Notes under the pieces: model-generated
What the model was told of the DNA's origin: nothing
The model's input: the letters and a program-made list of their open reading frames with translations, nothing else
Database searches by the model: none
Translations under genes and position numbers: made by a program
Part shown: piece after piece, positions 1 through 11,297 of the stretch
Layout of the letters: every line of letters begins with the position of its first letter
How positions within the stretch are numbered: position 1 is the stretch's first letter
NCBI GenBank assembly: GCA_964017185.1
Contig: OZ024882.1
Span: 43,197,431 to 43,261,430 of the forward strand
Reading direction: 5' to 3'
DNA: 64,000 bases
From: Rugalucina vietnamica
Taxonomy: Eukaryota > Mollusca > Bivalvia > Lucinida > Lucinidae

Positions 1-134
1 TATCACAGGGTGACAACACCACATTGCAGCACAGGCTGAATAAAGCCTGTGTCTTTAACTCCCTAACAAAGCATCACTGTTTTGGAACAAAATTTATCAT
101 CAAAATATTAATTTGCAAACCAAAATTACTTTAC

Positions 135-3100
135 CTCAGTAATAGCATCATTTAATGTCTCGATCTCGTTATTCTGCTCGTTAACATAGTTGAACAGAGC
201 GAAATTCCTGTCCTCGACCTCGATGAACCTGTTGACAAGTAGGTCAAGGTCATCCTCCCCTGTCAGCTGTTTAATTTTTTCAAACGCTTCCTCATAAGTT
301 TCCACTGAGTCTTCCTGGCTTTCCTTCTTGCGTTCTGTCTCGAGAGCCTCTGTAATGGAAAGTGTCAGAAGGATTAATAATGTTGTTAGTGGCCATTATT
401 TGTGCTTTTCTTTCTTTGTTTCTTTTTTCTTCATTTTTTTATCTTAATTATTTTTATTTAATGCATAATGTGGCAGCTATATTTTTATCTTCCTTGATTT
501 GTTCACCTGTATCTGTCTCAATATGCTACCTTGCTAAATTATTTCTCCCCCCCCCACCCCACCCCCCTCCCCAACCCTCAAAAATAAAAATAATATGCAT
601 TCACCTTTCCTCTGTCTCCAGGCAACCAACTGTGGATCCTCCTGTCTCTCTTGTCCCTTAATTCCCATAAAGCTGCGGAGGTTGCGCTCATGGTCAATAA
701 TACGCAGCAATTCTTTCATCTCTGCATTGTGCTGCTGCAGGTCCTTGTCAGCCTTTTCTTTCAAGATTAGCATCTTTTGCTGGGCATCATCTCTGAAGAA
801 ATATTAAATTGATTTGCAGTTAACTGTGTTCAAGGACACAATGTATGTGAATTGAGATTGACTGTTCAAAGGTAGATTTCCTGTGATTTATCTTTATGTT
901 GCCTTTTCTTTCAGTTGACAGTAGCCAATTGCTGGTATGGTAGCTGGACTTAATCTGAGCCGCGTCATGAGGTTACCAACAATGTGGTTTCCGAACAGGC
1001 CTGACACAAACCCGTTGGTACAGTCAAAGAAGATGGGTAGAAGCTGGAAATTTTAGATTTACAAGGTAGAGGAATTGTACTATCCTTGTAGCGAAAACAA
1101 AGGTGCTGATCAGCTTCGCAGTTACTGCGAAGCTGATCTGCGCCCTTGTTTTCGCATATGCAAATAGTTGGTTTTCTCATGACGCGGCTCGTCTATATTT
1201 GTCAAGATTTTTCCTGACATAATAATTATGATGGGTGGTTTTTGACAGTTCAAATCAGGCTGTGTAAAGTGTACCTACAATTCAAGAAAATATTATGAAA
1301 ATTGCACTTTTCAGGCCTCATAAATATAGTACATGTAGTGATAAAGTTGTATTTCATTGTAAAATGTGTGTATGCATTAATTGTTTATGTGAAAATAGAA
1401 AGAAAACCCCTATATACTTATGAACAAAAATAAACCCATTAAAATGATTTTTTACCAGTGTTAGCACTAACCTGCTGTCATATGCCTGTGTTGACTCCTC
1501 AATCAGTTGACCTTTCTGTCTCCGCAGAGCTGTGAGTTCCTTGTCAAGCTTCTTGTAAAGTTGATCAAATCGACAACGCTCAACCCTCAAACTCTCAATC
1601 TCATCTCTCATTCTGGCATTCTCTGTCAGGATTGTGTTGAACTTCTTCTTGGACTATAGAAAGGTCAAAAAGGTTTGACTGAGTGGCCGCCTATTGGGAA
1701 ATAGCTGCTCAATCGGCTTACAATATGTTTTCTAAGTATAAGTACTTAATTGTCAGTTTCGTTTTTTCCTACCTCGGTTTTTAGATTGGGAGTTTCTTTT
1801 CCTGATCATTTACTACTTGTACCTTTTTATTATCAATAGCAACAAAAGACTCCTTGGTGGTATTTTCATTCAATTAATGTTGTATTGAACCTTTTTATTG
1901 CAGAACATGATTCAATGGATAGGTTAATAGGTTAATACTTAAATGAAAAAAAAAAATGTTTAAATTGTCATACAGGTTTGTTTTTTTTTTTTTTTTTTAT
2001 GAAACCAATGCATTACAATACATTTGGTTTGATTCAGTAGATTTGAAAGCATTTTAGTTTGAGGGAGACTCTTTAATTCAATTCTCTTTAAATAAAAAGT
2101 ACAAATGTATGAATGTTTGTAATTTTTTTTTCCTTTGCCAATTGTTTTGCAAAACAGAGACACACTTTCATCTATCCCATATTGCGATGCCACATAAGTC
2201 ATATGTAAGGTGTTTAAATCTCAAATACCTGATCGAGTCTGTTCTCAAGGGTTCTCTTTGTCTTCTGTGTCTGGACTGTATGCTGTGCACTCATGTGTAC
2301 CCCACCCATGTTACGGTGTTGCTGTTTTATTTTACGTTCCCAGTCACGGATTTTGGCATCAAGCTCCATACATTTCTTCCTCTCCTCTTCATTAAGCTGG
2401 TCATAATCAACTAAAGAGAAGAAAGAACATGCAGTTACAGTAAAAAAAAAAACTATGTATACATAAAGAAGGAAACAGTTAAATCCAGTAAAGACTATAA
2501 AGTTTTACCGTAAGTTCTTTTTCTTTTTTTCTTTTTTTTTTTTTTTTTTGGTTTGTTTTTCCTTTTTGTGTCAAAATGGGCAATTTTACTCGGAAATTGG
2601 GATAAATACACACTTTTTATCATGAGGCACAGGTCCTATAAATGAATCCAGATATATCGACAGAAAATCCTTGAAAAAAAAAACATTTATTTTTCTGAAC
2701 AATACCTTTAGCATCAGCGAGAGTGACAAGTGTATCACAGTGGCCCTCGTCCATAATCTGGTTGCTTCTACTCTCAGCAAGTCGGAGCTCCTTCAATAAT
2801 TCCTGCTTTTCTGCCTCCAGAGTACCTATTTCTCCTCTGAAAAGATTATATTAAATTTGGCTCAAACTTCAAGAAAATCACACAAAAAAATTCTCATTTG
2901 GCCAAAGTGGTGGCAAAAGAAATGTATATCCTAGTGCAAAACCTGCCAGATCAAGCTACTTGTCATCGGTAATTCCACTGCATGAAAATTGAATTTTGGA
3001 AAACAAATTATTCAAGAAAAGAGCATGTATCATTGTAAATCCTAGTCTGTTAGCTTAACAATATACTGAGACATTGCATACCACATGGCCTCAGAGTGAC

Positions 3101-3696
3101 TGCTGAGGAATACCTAGACATTCTTTCACTTTGGCCTCTCCCCATCCTCAGTCACTGTACAGTCTGGTTTATATGAACTCAGTCGACAGAACCCAATGCA
3201 AGTTTAGTCATTCTAATTAACACAAAATGCAGATTCTTAAATATATTTACACTAGGTGACAAAAGAAATAATACATTTTTTCAGCATCATTTGAGCCGCC
3301 TCATGGGAAAACCAACAATCTGCAAAGGCGAAAACAAAGACGCAGATCAGCTTCGCGGTAACCGCGAAGCTGATCAGCGTCTTTGTTTTCGCTACTCGGA
3401 TAGTACAATTCCTCTTCTACTTATATCCGAAATTTCAAGCTTCTAGCTCTTTTCTGTGCTTGTACAGGCCGGTTTGTGTCGGACCTGTTCGGAAACCACA
3501 TTGTTGGTTTTCCCACGAGGCGGTTCTTTTTTTTGTCTTACTTTTGTTTCCTGATGACATTCTGTGATTCCTCTGTATATGCAGCCCTGTCATTTTCCAT
3601 GATACGATACTGACGCTGGAGTTTAGCCAACTCTTGCTCCGCCAAGCCTTCCAGCTCATCGCTGTTGTCCGACCGGGCTGATCGGGGTCGCGGCAT
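135..3696 (-). CDS. ODAD1: Outer dynein arm docking complex subunit 1 (CCDC114/CCDC63 family), 5' six coding exons, partial
   Basis: Six exons on the minus strand splice in frame: 3696-3542, 2836-2706, 2410-2229, 1653-1472, 792-605 and 349-135. Each has AG acceptor and GT donor, and coding lengths 155, 131, 182, 182, 188 and 215 keep phase (351 codons so far). The start codon at 3696-3694 follows an acceptor-like AG at 3705-3704, so a 5' UTR exon probably lies upstream. The protein is almost wholly charged coiled coil. It begins MPRPRSARSDNSDELEG and includes LAKLQRQYRIMENDRAAY, TLENRLDQ, RDEIESLRVER and, in the last exon, GEDDLDLLV with RFIEVEDRNFALFNYVNEQ, which is a hallmark of the ODAD1/CCDC63 family. 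Members dock outer dynein arms on ciliary doublet microtubules. The C-terminal exons lie beyond position 1. ODAD1 versus CCDC63 is not resolved here; the family call is firm. Confidence 0.87.
957..1190. mobile_element. MITE family A, copy 1 (in ODAD1 intron)
   Basis: This 234 bp element has terminal inverted repeats GAGCCGCGTCATGAG / TCATGACGCGGCTC. A near-perfect hairpin at about 1091-1155 is built on ATCAGCTTCGCAG and its complement. At least nine related copies occur in the window (3293, 7955, 18657, 20356, 44197, 45545, 53947, 59190, plus a relic at 22225). No coding capacity is present; it is a palindromic non-autonomous DNA element lying in the intron between exons 4 and 5. Confidence 0.85.
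3293..3526. mobile_element. MITE family A, copy 2 (in ODAD1 intron 1)
   Basis: A full-length copy with termini GAGCCGCCTCATGGG and CCCACGAGGCGGTTC. The central palindrome reads GCTTCGCGGTAACCGCGAAG. It ends 14 bp from the splice donor of the first ODAD1 coding exon (donor GT at 3541-3540). Confidence 0.85.
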
Positions 3697-3703
3697 CTTG
3701 AAT

Positions 3704-4015
3704 CTGAAAATATTCAGGGTTTTTTTTTAATTAATTGTTAGCATCATATGGAAGGTGTAAAGTCACTATATTAGTGTACAGGCTTGAAGATACTACAGGA
3801 CTATATCTCTAAGTCTTATCAGGTAATAAATTTACTCTAGACCCAAACCTGGTCATGGCTGTCTTAGTGACAAAACCCTTCACAAACATTACAAGTTGCT
3901 CTACTCCTTGTTGTGTCCATGAAATTATGACTTGCCACATGGCACTTAAGATGCTGCATAGGAATAAATTTACTATCCACAACAATTAGAAATATGGATG
4001 ATCACGATCAAGTGG
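3704..4015. other. Upstream of ODAD1 coding exon 1, nothing further recognised
   Basis: AT-rich sequence directly upstream of the first coding exon. It presumably belongs to an intron separating it from a 5' UTR exon. No conserved coding segment was seen. Confidence 0.4.
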
Positions 4016-4292
4016 CTCGGTAGCTCAACTGGTAGAGTGCTTGAAACTTGAGAGACACTGGGTTTGAGTCCAGGTTGGTCCACATTCTTTTTCTTCCCCC
4101 TGTAACATTTGGTGGCTCAGTAAGGATCCATGCACGTGGCTGAGAGCAGCAAATGGTCTTCTTGTTGGTTCCCGCATCACCGGTAATCTAGCTATTCTGA
4201 TCTAATCAAGTTGATCAAATGGCTCGGTAACTCAGTGGTAGAGTGCTCGCATGATAATCGATAGGCCATGGGCTCGATTCCTGTCGAGCCAT
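4016..4292 (+). repeat. Double tRNA-like (SINE-head) repeat
   Basis: Two tRNA-like segments start GGCTCGGTA at 4016 and 4222. Each has an A-box-like stretch (GTAGCTCAACTGGTAGAGTG; TAACTCAGTGGTAGAGTG) and a B-box-like stretch (GGTTTGAGTCC; GGCTCGATTCC). The second ends TCGAGCC, which can pair with its 5' GGCTCG, but the anticodon stem does not close. They look like tRNA-derived SINE heads, not working tRNA genes; about 130 bp of unrelated sequence lies between. Confidence 0.55.
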
Positions 4293-4799
4293 GTTTTTGT
4301 AGGTTTTTTTTTTTTTTTTCAGCTCCTATAGGATATCAGGCTGTGACAATCTGACAATAACATTGGATTTTTGCATTTTTTTTTCTTTCTTTTTTCAAAA
4401 TGAATTTTTCATTGAAATATTGGACTCCACTTATTCAATAAGTAGGTGAATGCCAACAGGACTGTTACCAAATCGTGAAGAAGCAAATCCGTAAACTCAG
4501 TAAATACTCTCTTCGGGCACCTGCTAATTTATGTTTGTTGCTCTTGGTAACGCCAAAGCCGGAAAAGTGAAGAGTGCTTTCCCCTGATGTTTGATAAATA
4601 CCGGTATTCGCCGACTTTTCCATGTCATGTCGACCAATGCGACTAAAGCAAACTCGGATGATCCAGTCGTCTTATTACGTCCACTATGGCATCCACCATC
4701 CTTCGACCACCTTATATAGTGTAAAATCTGATCTCTGATAATTTATCTTTGAAGAGAATGAAAGATAATTAATGGATATTTTGCCATTCAATTACCATT
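4293..4799. other. Candidate promoter side of ODAD1
   Basis: Mostly unique-looking sequence. Read on the minus strand it has a TATATAAGG-like stretch near 4713-4721. An X-box-like palindrome sits at 4537-4551 (separate entry). No exon could be identified, so its promoter role is inferred only from position. Confidence 0.3.
4537..4551. promoter_or_regulatory. X-box-like (RFX) motif
   Basis: GTTGCTCTTGGTAAC fits the RFX X-box pattern RYYNYY-N(1-3)-RRNRAC. It lies about 840 bp upstream of the ODAD1 start codon in transcript direction. RFX factors control many ciliary genes, but a degenerate 15-mer like this arises by chance about once per kilobase or two. Confidence 0.3.
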
Positions 4800-7062
4800 A
4801 TCACACTGGTAAAAGTACTGGAGCTGGTTACAACGAACTGGTGCAGTCTAAATTACGCACTGGAGTAAGATTAAAACGGCAGAAAAGGTAAATAAATATT
4901 ATAGCTCATTTGAATACCATTCCCTTATAATCTTGTGTGCATTTTATCTGTCATGTCACCTGGCGCAGAGAAGGGTGGAAGCCTTGCAGTTTATGATTTT
5001 ATCACGCAATATGCAATTTATTTCATGGGTTAGAAGCCAAATCCGATACAGTACGTCTACCAGCATGACCGGTGGCATGTGTTTTCGAGTCAAAATTGAG
5101 GGGAAAATGTCAATTTAAGCATAGTTTTTGATATATCATCATATTTTTATGAATAAATATCCAATAAACACGATTTCCGATCGCCAATTTTTTTTTCTGG
5201 GCATCGAAGCAAACGTTTTATAATGGATTTTCTATTACAACGCACTGAGAGCATTTTTGAAGCATTGGTACAACGCACTGGAGGTTGCACAAACTTGCTT
5301 CAGGGTTGCTGATTTGACATAGACAAAGCATCTAACTCGCCCAGAAAAGCAGAGACATTAAAATTAATTTAGTGTTAAATCATAAAAAGCCGTAACATTG
5401 AACTTTCATATAGTGATGTGGTCCTGCGTTAGAGGCGATTCTTAGAGTACACACAATCTATGTGTCGAGAAAATATAAGAAAAAAATGACTACTCGTGTA
5501 CCACCCCTTTTATTATATAAAGTGGAGTCTAAGGTTCACGTGCATAATTGTATTATGCATTTTCTTGCTTTAATCCCCATGTTTTCAAAGCAAGGATCCT
5601 GTTTATCATTGTATTAACCTGTGCATCCGAATAAGCAGAACAGAATAATACGGTTGTAACAGAGTTAACACTTTATGAATGTTAAAATGTTTAGTCAATA
5701 TATTTGTTTAAAGTGTGAATTCAGTTTGATATCTGCATGCCTGAAAAATATGACAACATTATTTTTGTATCTACATTACTTTTGTAAAACCAAAACACAC
5801 ACAAAAACATCAAAAGCCTTTTTGCAAAACAAAAACATACATTAAGTTTTACAGAACTTTGTATTATTCTGTTACACTTCGGTACTTTGTATCACTTCAA
5901 AGAGATGCAACGAAACAACTATGGAGCTACATGTACATCTGTTTGACCGGATTTTGTACTTTTAATTGGATTAAAGCACTATTCTCATCGTAAAAAATCT
6001 GTATAAATAAAAGTAAAACACTCGCGATCGGAGCATCTGCAGACCAACCAAAATCCTCAAAATAAAGAGCTAGTTGTAACTTGTAAGAATTAATAAAACA
6101 AGGCACAGTCTTCGCCATATCCAGCTAAAACTTAGATGGACCGATTTTAAAAATAGGACATAAATGCATTTGTACGTACTCATACCTTTCTTTTCTGGTT
6201 GATCGGATTGATGAGATGATAAGCGGGATCTAGGTCTGACACGTGGAAAGTCATGCTAGAAAATGCCTCATAACATTATGTCCATGAACCTTAGACCCCA
6301 CGTTATATAGCAAAACAGGTGGTACATGGGTAGACGTATTTTTTTCTTATTTTTGCTCGACACATAGAGTGTGTGTACTCTAAGAATCGCCTCTAACGTA
6401 TAACCACCATCTATGTTTTAGCAAAAATAGAACAAAAATCAAATTTTCGTCTAACAACTAAATGTATCATTTTTACAAGTCTTGTAAATCTTTGCATATA
6501 TGATAGCGCAATGATTGAGCGAGTTAGATGCTTTGCCTGTGTGAAATCAGCAACCCTGAAGCAAGTTTGTGCAACCACCAGTGCGTTGTACCAATGATTC
6601 AAATAATGCTCCCAGTGCGCTGTAATAGAAAATCCTCAATAAAACATTTGCTTCGATACCAAAAAAAAAAAATGGCGATCAGAAATCGTGTTTCTTGAAT
6701 GTTTACTAATAAATATATGATAATATAACAAAAACTATGCTCAAACATGCATTTTCTCCTCAATTTTGGCTCGAAAACACATGCCACCAGTCATGCTGGT
6801 AGAACTGTATCGGATTTAGCTTACAACCCATGAAATAAATTGCATATTGCGTGATAAAATCATAAGCTGCAAGGCTTTCGCCCTTCACTGCGCTAGGTGA
6901 CATGACAAATAAAATACACACAAGTTTTTTAGGGAATGGTAATGAAAAGAGGTATAAGATTTATTTACCTTTTCCGCCATTTTACTCTTACTCCAGTGCG
7001 TAATTTAGACTGCACCAGTTCGTTGCAACCAGCTCCAGTACTTTTACATTTACCAGTGTGAT
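4800..7062. mobile_element. Foldback element with ~750 bp inverted arms
   Basis: The left arm (about 4800-5545) is repeated in inverted form at about 6287-7062, roughly 85-90 percent alike by eye. The outer ends are ATCACACTGGTAAA and its complement. Both arms carry several copies of a CGCACTGG-type word. The interior (5546-6286) has no significant reading frame, and no transposase is present. The outer part of the right arm, read inward, holds AAAATGGCGGAAAAG followed by GTAAAT, which resembles a start codon, a short exon and a donor; the left arm has ACG in place of ATG. No clear target duplication was seen. Confidence 0.75.
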
Positions 7063-7108
7063 TATACTTTGAGCGACCCACAAGATACACACGTCAATAT
7101 GCACAATC

Positions 7109-7306
7109 TTGCTTTCAGACAGATCGATACATACTGGTGCCAAGTATTATCAGAACTCTTTCTACCCTGCGTCGACGGTTGTCTGGAACATACTTTCTTC
7201 TGATGTTGTCCTGCTGTATGATCTTGACTCTTTCAGGAAAGGAGTCAGTAAGATCACTAACTCACTACCCCGTGAGCCAGCCATCAGTTCTATGCCCTTT
7301 CTATAG
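7109..7306 (+). pseudogene. LINE ORF2 C-terminal fragment
   Basis: The short frame reads AKYYQNSFYPASTVVWN followed by LDSFRKGVSKI. This matches the usual tail of non-LTR retrotransposon ORF2 proteins (family pattern YxxSFFPRTIxxWNxLP...LDSFK). Only the last ~60 residues remain, with no RT domain attached. It lies just outside the foldback element, which ends at 7062. Confidence 0.55.
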
Positions 7307-7439
7307 ATTCATGAAGACTATGCATCACAGTGTTGTTCATGAAACTATGAACCGCATTTCAGTTCTATAGATTCATTAAGAATTTGCACCAGAAATGCAA
7401 ATATATAAGTATACATATTAAGGCCTTAATGAAAATATT

Positions 7440-7811
7440 CGTGTTTCCACTAACATGCCAAAGACAGGGTACGTACATGTAGTGTCAGTAGGTCGGAAAA
7501 AATGTTTTTTGTTTTTTTTTTTTACGTATGTTTTTTTCTTTCAGGTTAAAAATGGACAAAAAAGGCATACCATAATTGCACTAATGAATCATCAGTACTG
7601 GAATCATTTGTACTATAAACGAGTATGCAATGAAGATAAAAGCAATAATGAAGCTAAAAAAGCGAGTTTAAATATCATTTTTCTAGTTTTTAAGTCACTG
7701 TGTATTTTCCTCGTAAAAAGTTGTGGCTAGGTCGGCTTAAAATAATCCTGCTTTTTTTTATTGGCAGGATCGGAGCAAAAAGACAGAGTCGGTCGGGTTA
7801 GTGGAAACGCG
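7440..7811. mobile_element. Small MITE, TIR CGTGTTTCCACTAAC
   Basis: This ~370 bp segment begins CGTGTTTCCACTAACATG and ends, inverted, GGGTTAGTGGAAACGCGG. There is no coding capacity and no firm target duplication. It is a different family from the other MITEs here. Confidence 0.55.
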
Positions 7812-7954
7812 GCTATTTTTTTATTAACGCCTAAATTACTTAAATAATTTTACATGGCATCACTATATGCATTTATTTACTTTGCCTTTCTAGGCATCCC
7901 TCCATCAACCATGTCTCCCAGATATATGGAAACATGTCAGTGTGAACCATATTT

Positions 7955-8186
7955 GAGCCGCCGCATTGGAAAACCAACAATCTGCATAGACGAAAACAAA
8001 GGCCCAGATCAGCTTCGCAGTAACTGCGAAGCTGATCAGCGCCTTTGTTTTCGCTACATGGAGTACAATTACTCTACTTTCTAAATTCAAAATTTCCAGC
8101 CTCCAACCATCTTCTGTGACTATACAACCCGGTTTGTGTCGGACCTGGTCGGAACCCATATTGTTGGTTTTCTCATACACAGGCTC
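7955..8186. mobile_element. MITE family A, copy 3
   Basis: A full-length copy with termini GAGCCGCCGCATTGG and TCTCATACACAGGCTC. The hairpin centre ATCAGCTTCGCAG lies around 8010-8040. ATTT flanks both sides, consistent with a short AT-rich target duplication. Confidence 0.8.
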
Positions 8187-8450
8187 ATTTACAAGAAAAG
8201 AGACAACACAAGCCCATCAAATTAATGTCAAGTGTCCTTGGCCTGCATTAAATTTTCTTGAAAACTTCTTGAATAAAATATCTGTAAGAGCCTCATGAAA
8301 CATCTCGCCAGGAATAATATTCTATATATTCACTATAACTGCAGAACTACAAGTCGTCCGGGTACCATTCTCTCCAACTTTGTCCGTGGAGTTCACGACC
8401 AACAAAATAAATGAAGTGAACGGAACGATAGCCCGGTTGTTGGACTATAT

Positions 8451-8600
8451 CTAATAATCCACTACAGCATGGCTTTCGAGAAAAGCGAAGCTGTGAAACC
8501 CTGTTGATAGAATAATTTTTTGTCTGTGACATAAAATTCAATATGCAGAAAAGCGTCCAATATGATGTTATGGTGATAGATTTCGCCAAGGCCTGATGTG
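8451..8600 (+). pseudogene. LINE reverse transcriptase fragment with stop codons
   Basis: One frame reads HGFREKRSCETLLIE, stop, then YDVMVIDFAKA, stop. These correspond to the HGFR and DFxKAFD regions of non-LTR retrotransposon RT (CR1/Jockey-like style). Two in-frame stops and missing flanks show it is dead. It lies downstream of the C-terminal LINE fragment at 7.1 kb, so the two are not one colinear copy. Confidence 0.6.
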
Positions 8601-8610
8601 ATTCAAATTT

Positions 8611-10116
8611 ATCCAAATTATTCCAATTATGTGTTTCTTGTTGCATGACTCTGTAGCCACCCGAATATCATTTGGCTGTTTACTTAGCCCTCTGCATTTT
8701 AGTTGTTCTGTCCAAGCTAGCACTGTGGCCACCTCTCTTCAACAGCTGCTCGCATTGCTTTCCGTTATACATGTTACATGTTGGCACCTATGTACTATTT
8801 TCTTAGCATGAGTTTCCCTATTTCCTGTATAAGAACCACTGCAGAAGCTAATGGTGGGGTTATGGCCATGTAAAACTAGTTTAAGCCCGCCGGTAATTTT
8901 GTATTACTGATCGTTCCAATGCGATACTTCTGTTGTGGTTCTGACATTTTTGACCAAAAATAACGATTTTTGATATTTTGATGGATGGATGGATGGATGG
9001 ATTGGTAGGTAGGTAGTTGGGTCGGTCGGTCGAATGATAGATAGATAGATGACTGGTCACTCACAACTCTCCCAAAGAGAGATAGAATGCTCTTTTCAAA
9101 ACATGTAGATATTGGAAGAATGCCAAGTAGTGCCAGTACTGCAGTATCGGAAGTTTTATTTTGAATATTTTGAATTTGTTACATGTACATGTTCTTTGAC
9201 TGAAATAGTTAAAGTTGGCCTTAGTAGGGTTATATATATTTTTCCTCATACTACAACTTCCTAAACGCTTGACCATCTTGGTCATGTGACCTCCATCTGT
9301 AAAGTTTAATTTTGTTTTTCATAAACTGCTCAAGAAAGTTTCATGGAGACAATTGACCACTTTTGAACCAAACTCCATGCCGCGGTGTTCCACTTCCGGA
9401 TGTTAGTCCTCTCAGAAAACAATATCGGAGAGCAACAGAGGTGTTGGCACTTTTTGAACATATGGACCAAAATGACCAGTTACAATCTCCAGTAAGTACC
9501 GGCTTTTAGTACCTACTGCGCGTGCGCTTTCTTCTCATCAGCCGGCTCAATTTAGGAGGTGAGGATGGAATTTTGAAAATTTTGAAATTCTTTTTATTGA
9601 ATAAATAACGTTCTATGGCTTTCAATTTAAATGGTGCACAGAACTGATACTCTAATGCTTAATTCTCAAGCGGCGTGGACGCCCGAAAACTGTTACAAAC
9701 GCAGCAAATACATGTTGAATTTGGATCTCTGCCATATGTCGCGAAAACCCATTACTTTTGTAAATACATCGTTTTGAACGAGTTTGGCTTGGGTACAGCC
9801 ATGAAAATGCATCCTTGCATAGATTTTGTACAAGATATGAGAATATCATCTTTAGTTTGCTCCGCATTGACCCAGTATACATTGGGCAATCCCATTTTAT
9901 TAAATGAGCCGGTAACCAGTGACCTGCACTAACCTTGAAAAAGGTGAAGGTCGCTTGCTGACATTCTATCAAGACACCAGTAGGTTGCTGAGGTTGTCAT
10001 TGCTTTAACAGGTTAAATTATTAAATTAATGTAAGTTTTTATGAGTTTTTGATTAGTGATATATATTGAATTTATCATACTTATTTTTACTTAATCTGTG
10101 TGATATTTTTGTGGAA
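8611..10116. other. Gene-poor stretch with one microsatellite
   Basis: No conserved coding sequence was recognised on either strand; the short reading frames show no family motif. A tetranucleotide array lies at 8977-9056. Confidence 0.5.
8977..9056. repeat. Compound tetranucleotide microsatellite
   Basis: Runs of GATG, then GTAG, GTCG and GATA units follow one another over about 80 bp. Confidence 0.9.
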
Positions 10117-10320
10117 CAGTGTGGCTAGGGATACGGTACCGTATCTTTAGCCTGTGGGCTAGGGATACGGTACCGTATCCCTAGCCTGGCGGCTAGAGAT
10201 ACGGTACCGTATCTGTAGCCTATATGTCGGAAATGGCTAAAGGTACGGTATAGATTAAAAATCGATAATATAATATTTTCAGGTCACCTTTTCAGTTGAA
10301 TCATTGCAAGTATCCCAATG
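10117..10320 (+). repeat. Left arm: three tandem 30 bp palindromes
   Basis: Palindromes at 10123-10152, 10157-10186 and 10191-10220 are spaced by 4 bp. The half-site is GGCTAGGGATACGGT, and the middle unit is perfectly self-complementary. Each contains GGTACC at its centre. About 100 bp of further arm sequence follows and recurs inverted in the right arm. Confidence 0.9.
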
Positions 10321-10504
10321 AATCATAAAATAAACATTTACGAGTGTCTTACTTTTCTCACAGTTTCATGGTTGGGCAAGCTCTACACATGCACATCTTA
10401 ACAATAGTAGCATTAATTGTTGTTAATTGGTTGGGAAATTATACATACTAAATGAGCCTGTGCGTGACAAAACCAACAATTATTGAAGTAGATTCTGTCT
10501 GAGA

Positions 10505-10600
10505 AGGGGTGGGGGGGATTCTGTCCTATTTGCAAGATATACTGGGGGGATTCTGTCCTAGTCATCAAAAAAGAGTGGGGGGGGGATTTTGTCCGGATAC
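10505..10600 (+). repeat. G-run direct repeats inside the foldback element
   Basis: Three units of GGGGGGATTCTGTCC (the last GATTTTGTCC) are spaced by 25-30 bp of variable sequence. The G runs are 6-9 long. This segment is present only on the left side of the LTR insertion. Confidence 0.7.
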
Positions 10601-10772
10601 CATGGTGAAGCAACAAATGGAGGCCAATATGATCTTTTAATATCTTCACGTATCGTTAGAAACTTTCATACTGCGATTTGGCTTTATATCCTTTGATGTC
10701 GGTCAAATAATTGTTGATAATGGCGATATTGCACAAACACACACTCAATTATAACAAATGAAAATTTCGTTC

Positions 10773-10777
10773 GACGG
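10773..10777. repeat. Target-site duplication GACGG of the LTR element
   Basis: GACGG occurs at 10773-10777 immediately left of the LTR element and at 16510-16514 immediately right of it. Confidence 0.9.
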
Positions 10778-11092
10778 TAGATAAGAACACTGTCAATTTG
10801 CTTGTAGGCTTTAATCTACACACAATGAACACGGTCTGGAACGAGACAAAGATAGGAAGGTCTAAGTGACATGTGGATACGGTATGACATAATAGTATAC
10901 AGCAAAATATAAGATAATGTTCATGTGACCATCTTTTGGGCTTTTATACCTTTCAAATAAGTCAATTCTAGTTGCTGAGTCTTCACCGCTAGATTGAGTT
11001 AAAATGAGAATGTAACTCCGTTTGACTGAATTATAGGCGCAACTGCAATCTCTGATACAATGTTATAACCACAACTGCACTATATTCCTCTA
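10778..11092 (-). repeat. 3' LTR of the retrotransposon
   Basis: 315 bp; in element orientation it starts TAGAGGAATATAG and ends TTCTTATCTA. The ends are therefore TAGA...TCTA, not TG...CA. It matches 16195-16509 base for base as far as I can see. Confidence 0.93.
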
Positions 11093-11101
11093 TCTCCCCC
11101 C
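11093..11101 (-). other. Polypurine tract
   Basis: On the minus strand GGGGGGAGA abuts the 3' LTR directly. This is the expected place for plus-strand priming during reverse transcription. Confidence 0.8.
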
Positions 11102-11297
11102 AAGTCTTTTGAGAGTTCTATCAAAGAGGAAAAAAAAAAAAAAAAGACTGATTCTGATGGGAACCTATAAAACTGACACATATAAGAAAAATGAACATAA
11201 ATGAAACCGCACCAACACGTATGAAACATAATAATTAACTGTTTCTCCAATTGAATCCCCGATAAATGCATATCCATGAATTGCTTAAAGTCAATGT

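Noticed and set aside
4016-4292. Two functional tRNA genes
   Set aside because: A- and B-box stretches are present but the anticodon stems do not pair, and no terminator follows directly. They are better read as SINE heads.
7109-8600. One continuous LINE copy
   Set aside because: The C-terminal fragment (7.1 kb) lies upstream of the RT fragment (8.45 kb) on the same strand, the reverse of gene order, so they are separate relics.
9652-9972. Overlapping ~100-codon frames on both strands
   Set aside because: Neither has a recognisable motif, signal or partner exon; the opposing frames look like chance openings.
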